From contig CAADRB010000014.1 in NCBI GenBank assembly GCA_900708905.1, positions 2,131,134-2,195,133 of the forward strand: a DNA stretch of 64,000 nt. Reading direction: 5' to 3'. This document shows, one piece after another, positions 41,501 through 56,500 of the stretch (within the stretch, counting starts at the first letter, position 1; each line of letters opens with the position of its first letter). The notes beneath the pieces were generated by a model. It saw only the letters and a list, made by a program, of their open reading frames with translations. It made no database searches and was not told the DNA's origin. This DNA comes from Hymenolepis diminuta. Its lineage: Eukaryota > Platyhelminthes > Cestoda > Cyclophyllidea > Hymenolepididae. The translations under genes and the position numbers were made by a program.

Positions 41501-44500
41501 AACCTAACGAGTTACTTCAAAGAAAATGTGTTTAACTGGAATGGTCTGCAAGAATTTGAATTCGTTTAATCTGATGATTTGTGTGCTTCCTCTTCTCCCC
41601 GTTTATCTGATGAACTCATCTCATAAATATTCTTCATACTTAAGGCAGAAAGGAGTTGATAAATCATCAAATAAAAATGGAGAAACCACTTTAACGTTAA
41701 AACTAAAATACTATAATTCCTTGTTCAGAATCAATTGAACCATGCCTAGCAGAAAGGATAGATGGATTTCCCCACACTTCGTATACTGGTAAATGAACCC
41801 TGAGAGTGAAACTCCTAGAAGGTAGCTATTTGGTGTGCTTTGAACGTAAACCTTCTAATTAAGGATCAAAGAGCTCGATTTCAACGTCCTATTCCAAAAT
41901 ATCCTTAATAAACCAAATAAATTTGTCCAACCCACCACCAGCAACTTTTCTAAACCAATATATTGCTTTTGTCAAGAAAAAAAGCATATAACGTTTGGAA
42001 AAAGACTTCATTTTATTCCCAGGGCAAGTCTGGCGGAAATCGAAATATTTTATGAGAAAAACCGACGGATATACTTTTGGAAAGACTTATTCCACCCTCC
42101 ACTTTATTATTTCATAATTGCATATTCTAATGTGCTAAAAATTAGTAACAATAAATCAATTGATAAATCGGATTCACTATTTAGTGTTAATATTTTAGAG
42201 TAAACTCCTAAATACGAAATTCTCGTCTGAAGAAAGCAAAATAACCAGATAAGTTAACTAAGCAAATGAAATCGAATGCGCCTTCGTTACTGTTCTAATT
42301 CTCCAATGAAGTATCAAATAAATCAGTAAGATTAGTGCATTGTTGGACACTTTCATTTAATCACGTGAAGTAATCAGGGAAAGTATGATGCTGAAAGGAA
42401 TACCATTTAACTAAATCAAATAAGTGACATTTTAAACAGTCTGCTTAGAGCAGTCGTTGTTTCCCCTCTCCTACGCAAAATACCTCTACCAACAGGACAA
42501 AACTATCCGTTATTGCGTAATTTTAAGGCAATTGGGTTTAATTTGTAGTTTAAATTATTTCCAAATAAAGTGATATCTCATTAAAAAAGGTAATATTGAA
42601 AAGTACACATTTTAAATGGTCTGAATATACAGAATTATTAAGATTTTTCCTGGTTGAATGCAAGAAAAGACGCTTTTCAGGGACCTGAAAATTGAATGAT
42701 GGGAGAATGGAAAGCAGATATCAACGGAATTGTTCGAAAATTCAAGAAAAAGAAGTCACTAATGAGAATTTTTTACCTTACCCTTGGTAATTAAATCTAG
42801 AAATTGTGAAAGATATGGACAATCAGAATATGAAATCGATCAATAATTACTAGCATGCTGGGAAAGTCTGAAGGAAACTGATCAAACTATAAATGATTGC
42901 AGAAAATCACTTCAATGATTGAGTTGGGTTATTCATCTGAGATTTGTACATATTCTCTAATTCATCATCCATTAAGTTAATTGTGTGGGATTCACTAACT
43001 CGTATTTGTCCTTTTTTACTGGTGTGGTCGCACAGCGTTGGTTTTGAACATACAACGGCCTCGTTTCATTTCGCCACATTAAGAACTGTCAAAATCCTTG
43101 AAAGGTATACTAGTAACTAAATATAACTTTCATTAGGACAATACCCCCCTTTCATTTCTGTGTGTTACTCTATAAACCATAACATCTCCGTGTATAATTC
43201 AAAGACAAAAATTGATTCACTGTTGTGATCCCAAGTTATGCTCCATTAACGTTATTATTATTGTTCTTGTTATTACAAAACATGATTGTAAGTGGGCTAG
43301 GCACGATGCGGGTTAGTATCTTGAAGATACCAATTGCTGCACCTCCACGGGTGAATCACGGTGCCCACATTTCGTAAACTAAATGTCAAATGCTGGGCTC
43401 CCTGTTTTTGTCTCTCACTGACAGATACAATATTAAATGCAGTTACGGCTATGAATTAGATTTGTGTTTTAGGAAAACCAATGCATTGAGATCTAAAATT
43501 AATTTTTCGCATTATAAGGACGTAATTTGTGCTCAAGGAAACAAAAAGTACGTCGTCAGTTAACTTATGCGGTGCTGGGCATTGTCCATTCATGGATGCG
43601 TTACGGATGTCGACACGAATCAAGACTCGACAGACGGAGTGTTATCTGGGAACTAACATGTCCTTGATTTAATCCACCTATTCGTCGCATTTCTTCTACT
43701 TGCATTCACCCACAGTTAATACAAAACCGAATCAGTGAAATTTTTGATGGTCTTACTGATGGTAAATTCTAGTTCTCATCTATGACTCCAGTTCTAAATG
43801 CGACACTAATTAGATAACAGAAAACGTTAATCAATCTGCTATTTAACGCAGAACCGAAATGAAGAAATTCTACAAATTGGTTGAAAAAATCGCTAGAAGA
43901 TCAAGCGTTCACTTATTTAAGCGCTATGGAGTTCAAAAAGGATGATAAAAGATCATGCGGGAGCGAATGTACAATTGACACAAAGACTCTCAAGGACTAG
44001 CAAGCAAAATTGAAGGTCACATATCCTATAATGAATTTGGGAGCGTTTTCAGAAACTATCGGGAAGTGCTTATATATATTTATCCACTTTCAAATGACAG
44101 TTTGTGTTCTGTTTCTCGTGCTTCATTTAAACAGAAATAATCAATACCGTACTACTCAGCTTTTGAAAATGGGAATGATTCAGAATACTTAACTGGAATT
44201 AAACCAAAAAAATCAGCAGCATCTAATATTGTCAAAGTAACCGCTAACGCCTTCGATTACCAGGGCCTTTATACTGTGTTGCCCTTCTAAATAGTGCTGA
44301 CGTTTAAATGTCATTTAAGCATAACTGGGGAAAACGGCAGCACTTTAATGCGTTATAAATTATGAAACATAATTTTAATCGTTTGAATGTAATCCCTGCG
44401 GGCTAAATATATCATTTTATTTTACGTGTAGCCAACTGGGCTGAATTTATAAAATGGAAAGAAGCGGAATGAAACCGACATTACTTTATCAGTTTCATTT

Positions 44501-47500
44501 ATTAAGACAGTTATATGCCAACATTCTTGAGAAAGCCTGATTTTTCCATATACTTAATGAGCACTTTGCTACTTCTACCGACAAATATTAATCGCCAGGA
44601 TTCGTCCTTTTTTTTTCACCGGATGTACAACTAAGAGTATTAAAAGTGGGATCTTTAACTCCAAAGCTGTAAAAAAGTGGCATAACTCGTCGCCAAGAGA
44701 CAATAACAATAATGAGACCCCATGCTATAACTCACTGGTTTTAGAAAAAATGATGATTTCAACCCCAGGAATGAAGTAATGAGGTGAATATCGCTGGTGT
44801 ACAATAAAAAACATTCAGCCAGAATTGTATTTGTATTTGATGGAAACAGGTTAGTGAGAGTTGAACACTAAGCATTAATTCAATTGCACAATTTACTTAT
44901 TTCTCAAACCAGCCTTCTAGTTTTACTCATAAAAAAGAATATTACATTCTTATATAACACTTCTAGCATTAAGTCAAGTACGTACGTTATAAGAGTTATG
45001 AGTTCTGCTCTAAAATCCAGTTGATCATATGTTCATGCATGAATAATGATGGCAGATATTGATAGAATATAGATTCAAGCAAAATCACGCAGAAATTGAA
45101 GAATTTTAAAGTTTGCCCCGAGTACCTTTTCGCATGATAAGAATTTAACTATATTCAGCTATATTCTTTATTCTTGTCAGATTTCGATGATTATAATTTT
45201 GTTGCCACTTGTATGGGGTTTCGCCTGTCATTTTATTGTTCCTTGGTCGGTCATTTTTAAACATAAATAGAAATCTCATTGATGCGTGATGTTGAATGAT
45301 TGTCTGATATTCAGCCGCACTGAACTACACGATATTAAAATGTTAATACAACAAGCGTCATTATCCCATAACAGTTGGTTGGCCTATATTTATAAGCGAA
45401 GAGAAGACACTACCAACCAATTTTCAGATGAAGTATTTGTCAACTGTTTCCAGTAGCATTGGAACTTGCTTGAGGAATACACAATTAAAAAAACATTTAA
45501 CTGTGTCCTTCGGAACTAAATATTATTACAATAATATTTAATTCTATCAATTTATATTTATATCAATTTATAATAATCAAAACTATCAAATACAACTCAA
45601 AATAGACTGGCCTATTTCACATATATTGGGATGATGTTTTTGACAAAGAATGATTGATATTTATTTTAACAAGAACCGAAACCTCTTCATTTCATTTTTC
45701 CCTCCTGGATTCTTCTGTGATATAGACAGTTATATATCTTCTCTAATTCCTTCCCTTTTAAATAACTAATGATTATTTTAAGTATAAGTGCTGAATAGAG
45801 TATATAAGTGCCCTAGTATTCTAATTTATATATTGTTATAATGCATAATTAAATAAAGCCCAATTTTCTCTAAGCTTTGGCGAAATTCTAATTTTGACCT
45901 CCTTAATTATTTTCCAGACAGTTTAGGTCTGTTCGGCAAGTACGGCTTATGAAACGGCTCCTTGAACTACTATCTGGATATGTCCTCCGAAAAAGCGGAA
46001 ATGTTGAGAGGTAGACGCGTTATAACAAGAGCTGAGCATAAAATGACTCAATATCCCACTTTCTCGGGGTAAAAAATTAACTACAACAAACAATCGCCAG
46101 GCTAAGTAAGCAGTTTTCTTTAAAATTGAACCACAAACTCACCAGCAGTCTGGAAGTATAGGAAGAATTGATAGCGATTGCAAGCTCCAGTTTCTGCATG
46201 ACACTGTCACTAAGAAGACTTGCAGGACTGGATTTCTTCAAACTTTCCATCTCCAGTGGTGCTATAATTCGATCAGTAAAGTGGGCTTCTATGACGGTCA
46301 TGCGATTGGTTGTCAGAGTTCCCGTTTTGTCAGAACAGATAGCTGTTGCATTACCCATGGTCTCACATGCATCTAGATGTCGGACCAGGTTATTATCCTA
46401 TCGAAAAAATGACTTCATTACTATAAAGAAATTCACAAGAACAATAATAAATACTGATTTATTTAATATAGAATCGAATGTGAAGGGCCTATTACAAATT
46501 TTGGATTACCAGTGAATGATAATGCTTCCTCTTAAAAGTATATCTAGAGTACTAAAATACAGCTGGTAAGATGATGCCTTATTCTGAGATTTGATGTATT
46601 TATTAGAACGTGTACTAAAATATACGACTATGTAACCGAAACAACGTTTCTGTATGGTTTATTTCGTAATCTCTGTTGTGGGATGAATCCTGATAGGCTA
46701 CAATCCGTTTCAAATATCATCCGTTGGAACGGTAATAATCCACGCCTCGTTTTAACTAACAATTCAACTGTAGAATTTGATATGAATTTGATATAAATTT
46801 GACAAAATAATAAACGTTTCAAATCTATTTGTAAAGCAGTGTTGACCTGACGAAACTAGTAACTAGCGCCATATAAAATTCTTAGCTTCATGAATAAAAA
46901 ATCGCGCGTTATAATTGTTCACTAAAATGATTCACGTATTTCAATATTATTTTAAAATAGCTTATTCACGTCTAATAAAAATGCATTCCTGATTTGGGAT
47001 CAGTTGATCTTTCAAAAAGTAGCGTTAATGATATGATCTACTGGTTTCACCACCCATAATCAGATGAGACCTTCCTACTGTGTTCAATTTTTAGGATTTG
47101 CCATAAAAATTTCACTACGAAGCCATAGATACCATTAGTGTTAAGCCATACTTTTAATATATAACATATATCTATATATATAAAGGTATAAATACACTTA
47201 ATGCCCATATTAGGCGAAAACAGAAGTGATTGTATCAACTGCTGAGTCGGAAAAATAGCTTTCAAATAAATGTAACCATATTCTATCGTATTTTGAGCTA
47301 CCCAAAAGAAATGATCAAATTACCGAGGATGAAAGTAGGTTACACAAACCTGATTTAAATAATAAATTCATATGCTCGATTCCACTTTTATTATAGGTAA
47401 ACAAATAGGCGATCATAAAATGTTGGTTTCTCCCTTTTCATTTATGATCAATGGGGACACAAACAGCAAATTAAGATTTGTTTAAAGTAAAGAGTTAACG

Positions 47501-50500
47501 TAGCATGACCAACCAATCAGTTTGAATAACTGGTCAACAGTGTTTGAATATTACGGACAGAACTCTCTCAGAGATCCTAAGATAAATTAAGAAAATGGAT
47601 ATTTGGGACATTTAATTATACCCCTTGTGAGAAATTGGAAACCTCATAACTCCAGGATTCACATAAAGTTAGACCTTTAAAACCCTGACTTCATTTCATG
47701 CTTCTGTTTAATTCCCCGTTTCATGTACTGCATTTACTTTACTTTATCTCGTGCTGAGATGCTACCCCGTGATTAGAACTTTGAAAAGCTGCTTTTTTCT
47801 TTCATTATCGTGAATTGACTGATAGCAAGTGTACATAGTAATAATTCTACGCCGCACTATCTATTTAACTAAACTCATTCGAATATGAAAGAACAAAACC
47901 ATTAGCCTATTTTTAACAGTGAAAATAGTTGAACTAGTGGCGGTTTTGTAAAATAAAAACTCCATGGGGAATACGAGTGATGTTCGTATGCATAAAGGAA
48001 GATATCAATGGGTGAATCAAAAGAGTACCAGAAAATATTAGTGTTTATTTAATGTTAACTGATAAAAATAGAACAAGCTCAATCTTTGTTAGCAGGCCGT
48101 TCTAATTGCAACAAAATTGAGTCAATTCAGTTTCCTCTTTCATTAATATCTGGCGTTATCATTCGCTTAATACTCTGTTTTCTAACTTATGCATAAGCTG
48201 CGCATCCACTTATTTAGAATGCTAAAAATTTAATTTGAAGAAAAATACGCATGAATAATTACTACGTAATATAATGATAATAGATCTAAAGTAACAAAAT
48301 GTGCTTGTAAAGAGGCTTAAGTGAACAAAAACCGGCTTATACGAGACGCTTTGGACTTCAGTGACTGATCTCTTTCCAGAATGATTTCCAGTTAAATTTA
48401 GAAGCGCATTTTTAACAAAATGCAATCTACACTATAGCTATTGATCCGTGGAATCATGGCCTATAACTGGTCTTGTATGAATGGCCTAGACGCATTAACC
48501 TTTTAGATACTTAAGTTCACTTCTCGTGATGTTATATTATCTGTCTCAGATTCTATCGTCTTATCTGGGAATGTAATTATTAAATTAGGACTCACCTAAA
48601 AAATGATAAAATAGATGAACACTTTCATTGCAAATGCACATGAACATTGATGCATGAACCCATAAAATTCTAAATTTGGAATCTTTATCTCAGCCTTGTT
48701 TCTGCTTATGCCGCACTCAGGCTCGTCCTTGCCTTTATAATTTCTAATTGCCCTTTATAATTCCTTCCCTCCTTCATTCTCTTACCTTTGTCATTAAATG
48801 TGATCTTCTGATTTGGAAAAGTCTACTTTATCACTAGCTCAGTTAGATAGATATCTCTAAGCCTGACTTGATCGCGCTCCCAAGACAGTTACACTGACGG
48901 GATTTGTAACTATGTTAAACTTGTGGGTGCGCATTAACCATTTTGAGAGTTCCAGTTATTAAACGAGTTTCAACAAGAAATACGTGATCATTAAAATTAA
49001 TCTACCTCCTTCATGGAATCAACATTTTCACTAATGTTGAGATGAGCTCAACTTCAAACAAAATTCATTTTCACCTAATTACGGTAGACGTAAACAGGGA
49101 CGTGACATCTTTTTTTAAAGCAAATTATCATACGATATTTATCGTGCAGAAGAAAGGTTATCTTAATACCAAGAAACGTCCCATATCCAACCTTTAAGAG
49201 AACATCATTTATCAACATGATCACACGCGAAGTTGCACTCTACCGTTATTGGTGGTAAATTTAGCTACATTAGAAGGTGCGAAAGCTTCTTAACAAGGTT
49301 TCTAGTATTGCAATAAGTTTGTAAATTGAAAATAATTTATTCTCTAAGATTTAATGTATTTAAAAGAATCAAAAAGTGAGAAGCGTACCTAAGAAAGCCA
49401 ACGTGGTATAATTTACGCTTATTTCGGTACAATAGCGAATAATTTCATTATTCCTTTAAAAAGTCTCATCAGAAAATTTCGGAGAGAACGACGATATTGC
49501 TGGTGATAAATCATCAACTTGTGTATTAATCAAAAGTCTGGAAAAGGAAATAAACTTCAAACTTTAATTAAACAACTATTCAGTATTTAAACTGCATGTT
49601 CTCCAATTTGAAGGAACACAAATAGGGAAAGCAAATATAAAAGATTATCTATCAATAGAGTTATGAAAAATATTGTGCTCAGATGAACTCGGATTTCCGT
49701 CTCCGCGAAGGACTTCATGAAATGGCAAATTTTTTATTCTTTTAATTTCTCCCTTCGTCTATTTACGCGAAAAAATCGTCTAAACCACTAGTAGATGCAG
49801 AAAGGGTATAGTAGAACATTATTAATGAAGAGCTCTCACTCCACCACTCCTAGCTGTCTTATAAATATATAGCGGATCATTGTCTTTTTAACTTTAAATC
49901 GCATTCTCAAACAAGAATAGATCGAATGCTCACGGATGTGAGTTGAACCTCAGCCAGTTCTATTGACCTCGTGAAAGTACTTTTTTCTGCTCGAATTCCG
50001 GTATCACAAAACTGACTGGAACTTCCTCACTCTTTTAAGGTACACTTTCTATAATTCACCTTTAAACAACTCCCAAGAACACCTAGAAAGGAGTTTATCA
50101 ATGGTTATATGAGAAGCATTACGAAAGGTTCCTGATGAAGACTTCGATTTCTCAAATCCGCCTTGTTTGCTAGTTTCATTCAGTGCAGTCGATGATTCCG
50201 TTTACTTGGTATGATTCGATAAGTATCGAACCCTTGACTTCTAACTTCGGAGAAGAATACGTTAACCGATGCGCCACCGGCAAACACATTCTTCCGTAAA
50301 TACAAATTAAACGGTATGTAAAAATAGAATAATTTTTGAACAGTTGAATTCCTCTTAAATGTAATCTCCCACTGTCTCTTATTCGTGGTCTTGAATAGTA
50401 GCGAGTGGTGTCTAGAAGTAGCATAAAATTGTTGCAAAATGAAGAATGCATGAGTAAATTATGCAATGAATAGAGAATGTATATCGTGCATTAGATCTAT

Positions 50501-53500
50501 CCAACGTATCGGTAGATACGCATCGGTGGATCTGCTATCCAAGGATTTGCTGTCAGTCAAGATAATGCTGCACCTAATGCTATTGACATCCACCAACAAA
50601 ACAATGCAGTGGAAATGCATTATATTATTTATTTGCTGAAGCGGTTGTGAAATGGCCTGTATGTTGCGCGTATTCTGAATATTCCATTATTGGCTGACGT
50701 TTTGCAAATCGATAACAAGCGCAAATTATTAAATAATGGATCCCTTCCATGTAATATTTTAGAAATAGATCAAAAGTGGGTCTTTTTTTTATCAAAGATA
50801 TTCGGTTCTGCTAAATCGAGTCCAGTAATAGAAGATATTCAGAGTGGTCAATTATTTCAAATTTCTACGTAAAATGTAAACTTAAATGGAACTTCGTAGT
50901 GATTTTATAGATAAAACAAAAATTTGATAAATTACAATTTTATTTTAATAACAGAAAATTTTATTCCCGATCGCTATGCGTAAAAAGAAACGTTTTAAAA
51001 TTGCGCAATTCTACGCACGCGTACCTTCCTACCAATCGGTCCTACGTTATTTTTTCAAAGGATCCGCACGAATATTAAATGTTATTTCATTTTAAAATTA
51101 GCATGTCCGAAATAACTTATTCTTAAAAAATTAGCTATTTTTAAATAAAATGACAAATAAATGATAAAATGGGTAGTACTGATACTTTACAAGCCAAATT
51201 TCAACTCGATTGTAAAAGTTCAAACAGATAGAAAAATACCGCATATAAATTATTTTCGGTAAAGCAAACAGGTTTATTCTTTTTTTCGTTTGTGGGAAAA
51301 CACCAACAGCTGAGTAAACTGTGCAGAACAAACTTTTTTAGATAATTTATGTTTAACGTATGGAAAACTAAAATGTGGACCTAAATTAAGCGAAGTTACA
51401 ACACGATTAAATGTGAACATATTTTGTTCTTCGGAAAAACTCCTGCCATATATTAATAATTGCGAGTTCACATTCAAATCACTGATAACCTTACTTGTAG
51501 AGAGGTAGGTACTAATTTTAAAATACCGGGAGAGATGATGCTTAAATATATTTGCCGATGATTAATAATCGGAAATGAACTGATTATGATCTATCCTATA
51601 CAGGTGACCTCATCCTATCGGCATATCTACCGATTCGGAGGTAATGAAATCGACGCCTACTTTGCACGCCCAGTAATTCAGATGGTTAATTGCACTATTT
51701 TACTCTGACAGAGGCAGTAGAATAGGAATTTCTCAAGTTTACCTCACCTCAACCCAAATCTGACGTTATTGACACTCTTAATGAACTTGAAACGTTCTCT
51801 ACTGATTTATAAAAAGACAAGCGAGGGGAGAAAAAATCACCACCAAACCATGCCCTAAAACTACCTAAATCCATGTGATAGCCAAAATGATATTTACACA
51901 ATTTGCTTAGGGGGCTGGGGAAAATATATAGTTTTATTAAAATATACTGACTACTTAATACGAGAGGGTTTATAAGATTGACGTTGATTAAGCATTTCCA
52001 ACAGGTAGTCTTTCCGTTGTCATTCAGACGAATTTCACTCTTGAATCTAGGAAGTCTAAAAATGTGCTTTCCGAGCCGATCGCTCCTGTTAACGTGAATC
52101 ATGTTTTCAGTGGATTCATTGGCCATTTGTGACTCTTAGCTGTCTTTTTATTCTCCGAAATTTAAGCTTTATTTTAAAATCATGTGACCTTTTTTTAGCA
52201 ATATAATCACATTTGCACACAACATAATCGTTATCAAGGCAAGTCCCAAATGATAATTCAATATTAGTATAAAAAATATCCGGTAGGGTGAAGTAAGGTC
52301 TCATTGTCCTTGAGATATTTGTCTTGAGCTTAAGGGCAAATGCATCGGATGTAGACTTTAAAAGGACCAAAGTTTGTATACATTTGTATTTAAATCCATA
52401 TTCGTTTGACAATTGAGGAAAGTGATGCACTGGTTTGTAGATTGAATGTCAATACATATGCTATCTCAAAAAGATATGGAAGGATTAGTCGGTTCAACTC
52501 AACTTCGCGATATCAAATTGGTACTGGGATGTTCATAATTACTGGCCACTATCTTAAAGCCTTAAAGCCATAAAACTATCAGCTTTAAGTTTCTAAATAA
52601 GTCGCATGAGTGCCGCAATATGCCTTATGCCGAAAACTTAAACATAAAAACAATTACTATCTTTTATAACATGAGAGGAGTTCTTAAATAAAAATAGAAA
52701 ACTCGAAAAGCAGGGGGAATGGAAACGACGATGTTATTGATGAACAATCCTGATTTTAACTTGATTTCAAAATCAAATCCTGAGCAAATTATATTTGTAT
52801 CTGAGGTCCTCTGCCGCTAGCGCAGGTGCACTAACTTCAATGTGTGCATATATACTAAATGATTACTACTAAAAAGCAGTAATATATTAAGATCTCGTAA
52901 TAATTAAGGGGAGAGAAGAATGAAATGGCGCCTAAAAAGAGAAAATCTGTTTTGGTCATGAAATAAAGCATATTAAACACAGTATGAATAACCACTCTGA
53001 TCGAAATAATTATAAATAAAATCGAAAAATATCTAAAGTAGTAAATAAGTAAAATTAGAATTTACACAAGGGCATGTTTGGGAAAATCTCGAAAATTTTT
53101 TACTCTTGAAAATATACTCACAGGCAAGGAAAATACCAGCACTAAAGTCAGTATATACGCCCAAATTTTAGATGGGAGTAGTTATCAGACTTGTCTGAGA
53201 GTGTCAGTCAGAATCATTTTAGAGTCTATCACGATGCCTTTTTATTGTAATATTAACTTCTCCGTTAGATATAGTCGAACCGAAAAAATACTACAGACCA
53301 CTATGGACGCAGAGTTTTGCTTGCCGAATTTAATATCTTATAACATTTTGTGAAATTACAGTGTGTTTATTATACAAATTTAACATATACTTTGAGGAAA
53401 TCACCAAAATTCTCCTTTTTATGATTTCCTACCTTCCTGGCTGACGATCAGTATGGCATCTATTCTTAGACTATCTAAAACATCTCACTCTAATCTTCAC

Positions 53501-56500
53501 AGTCCAAAATATCATTTCAGTCAATGAAAGGTAGCAACAAAATGTTAAAAGCTGTCACACACCTTCATCATTTTCTTGACGGAATAAGCCAAAGAGAGGG
53601 TAACCGCCAATGGAAGACCTTCAGGTACCGCAACAACAAGAATAGTGACACCAATGATGAAGAATTGTATGAGCTGTTTCAAGTGCCTTCCAGTTTCCCA
53701 GGTCTCCCCCTTTTGTGCAAATTCAATTACACAGAATTTGATGATCAATATTAATACCGTTGCAGAGGCCAGAACAGTACCTAAATGAGTTATATTATAA
53801 GTAAATGGGTTATATCTACCTATATAACCTATTTGAATAGCTAATTTTGTTAACTTTAGTTGAAGAACGGACATTTCTTTCGTTCGAAGTTTGGGCTTGT
53901 TCTCTTTAGCCTTGGGAATCTCAATTGGTGCAACATTGGTTTCATTAAATTCTGTAAAGGAGTAACTTAGATTAAGCTGCATATTTACCTTTCAGATCAT
54001 CTTCTGAGCTCTTCTCGGCGATAGTTTCGAGTTTATCTAAAAGAAAATTAATTATCAAAAGCGATTTGTAAATATACGAGCACGGATTACCCAATTTAAC
54101 GGCAAATATCTTTAAGCATAGGACTGGGTGTAATGTTTGCATTTCTAAATATAAATACTATTGCGGTCAAACTAACTCGAGATTTTAGGGGCTTATTAGA
54201 AAGACTTCACACCATTTTCGCTATCTGCTGATCCTTAAATTACCTGGTAACCCTAATTTTGCCTCCTTACTTAGACTTGATTTGGAAATTCTGCCAACAT
54301 ATTTCGCATACTAATGGCCAGTTCAGAAAATATTGGCTGATAGCACACATGATAATGGTTATTCTTCTCGACATTCACAATATATAAATTTAATTACCCA
54401 ATCGCAAATTCAGATCAAAGGGAAATTTTCAGTTTTGATTTTCATTCTATTCTTATAAGAAAATGGAATTCCTTCTAAGTTATCTGGGATGTCTTTCCCA
54501 CAGGGAGAAACCCATGTATGTTCTGAATGAAATGAAACGGTTCTATCCGTATGAGACTTCTAAAACAACGATAATGGGTAAATAATGTAGTGGTAAAGGG
54601 TTGCACAACAGTAATGACATGAATAAATGAGAGTGATTCCTCTTACATTGCAGATTTTACTTAGTAGTTAATAATTGAACAGTAATTTTGACAAATAGCG
54701 TTCGAAAGAATGGGATAGAAGTAAGAGAAAATTATAAGGCTTTTCAAGAAAGAAAATTTGCAACTCCTGATTTACTTATAAATGCTTTTGATAAGAAAAA
54801 AACTAAATTTTCTCTATAAGTTATTTTCTAATTTTAATCTTCTGTTTTAATTCATCAAATAAGAGGGTAAAAAGAAACATATTTCGGTTAAAAAAGAGTT
54901 TGAAATGAGGGGTTGACATTGACGGCAGCGGTATCTTACCGTTGGGGCTGCCAACAGAATTAAGTTGAACAGCTGTTTCGGGAAGATTGCCATGCATATT
55001 GTTGAGGAGGGAGTAGATTATTCCAGCTTGTGAGTTCTTTCCCACCGCGGTAACCAACATCCGGCCCGACCCCTCCATGACATGGGTTCCTGAAAAATAA
55101 GGGAAAATAAAATGAAAATTCTCCCAAAATCCGCACTGTCTCGACAATTAAACCGAATCAAGTCTATTTAGATTAGATCACCTCAGTAGGAGACTATAAA
55201 ATCCATAAGATATTAGATGGTGAATTTAAAAAATTAAAATGATGCTTCATTCATGAGGAGAACGTATGCTAATCGCAAACTAATGGACCTCAGGGTTATA
55301 TTTGACAGTGTAATTTTTCTTTAAAATTTTAAAATAATATGTTCTGTATGGGAGTGATCAATACTAGATGGCATGTTGAAACACAGAGTAACAGATTCTC
55401 AAAAGACAAATTCAAATAATTGAACGAAATATGAAACAGTTTTAATTTAAAAATAGAATTTTCGTGGATTTGGGACAACAAACACTTGCTTTAAAGTATG
55501 AGGATCAATGCATTTCAGTCGAGAAGGTATTCTTAATTTATTGGACAAAACTGTTCAAATTATCCATAGTCTGTTTTTTATTTTAAGTGGGTATTCATAT
55601 AATCCACACAGCCTTGACATTCATACCAAAAGAAGAAGTGCTTTCTTAACACCAACCACCTATCGCGTAATCAGAATCCAATAAAAGTGATTTCTAACTT
55701 ATCTATGAAAGAAATAAAGCATCTGGAATATTTATGTTTATAATTTATTATTTACTGGCCAGTTATCGTTTTTAATCTGAAAACCATAGGGCAGACGCTA
55801 AATTACAAGTTCACGGCGATTTACAACCGCTCTTCCATAATCGATGTTACAATTTGGGGATTATAAATAAATTATTTGTATCCGAACACAACTCATTTAT
55901 TTGCCCACATGATAACATTTTAATGGCCGAGTAATTTCGGCAGAAAATTGGCTAAATTATTGGCATTAAGTAATATGCTCCTTTGTTAAATGCAGAAAAC
56001 ATCTGTAAAGGTAAATACAAAAAAGATATCATGGGATTTTGCCATTCTTACTTTCACCTTGATGAACAAGTGAGAAAGGCGTTCAAATTAAACGATAGCA
56101 GTTACGGACTATTTAATTTGGAGAATAACTTTCTTATGTATTTGTATAATAAATAAAATAACCGAGTGATTCATATAAGAGGCACCACTAAGCAACAATC
56201 GGGAACCACAAGAAGAAAGTGCGGGAACGTAACCCTTAAACAAAAATTCCGTAGAAAAAGCGATGACTAATCTGAAATGAAACCAAATACGGAAATGAAA
56301 TACCACAATAACCTTCCCAGTTATTAAAAAAACGCTGCTTTCAAGCTATTGGAAGAGTCATTTATTTTGGTGACACGAACAACCACTCAATTCGATCGAT
56401 TGGTAAATAATTCCTTAACACATCTGACGTAAACTCACCAAACACTTGGATTTTGACTTTTGAACATTAAGCTATGATGTGGTAATTAAAAAGCGTAGAA

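Larger units (their letters stand above)
40415..46142 (-). other. PMCA intron F-G (about 5.7 kb)
   Basis: AT-rich. Contains an R2 fragment (43050-43140) and a possible tRNA-like remnant (43291-43370). Open frames at 41526-41738 and 44010-44192 lack domains or splice context and I leave them out as genes. Confidence 0.8.
46398..53562 (-). other. PMCA intron E-F (about 7.2 kb)
   Basis: Contains one long R1 copy (47505-47770), a tRNA-like SINE head (50200-50290) and an imperfect direct repeat near 48.73-48.77 kb (GCCTTTATAATT / GCCCTTTATAATT). Open frames at 50176-50466, 51749-52126, 52116-52430 and 53078-53353 show AT-driven composition and no recognisable motif. Confidence 0.8.

Noticed and set aside
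46168..46515. Plus-strand frame of 115 codons over exon F
   Set aside because: It is the antisense shadow of the conserved DKTGT exon.
51749..52430. Two overlapping minus-strand open frames of 104-125 codons in intron E-F
   Set aside because: Composition is what AT-rich DNA yields by chance (Asn, Lys, Phe, Ile, Leu), with no domain or PMCA similarity, and PMCA sequence is continuous without them.
53545..53982. One continuous 145-codon minus-strand reading frame over helices 3-4
   Set aside because: Continuous only because the 39-nt intron lacks a stop. PMCA alignment of helix 3 requires its removal, and the first residues ([10 protein letters not shown]) come from the 37-nt intron.
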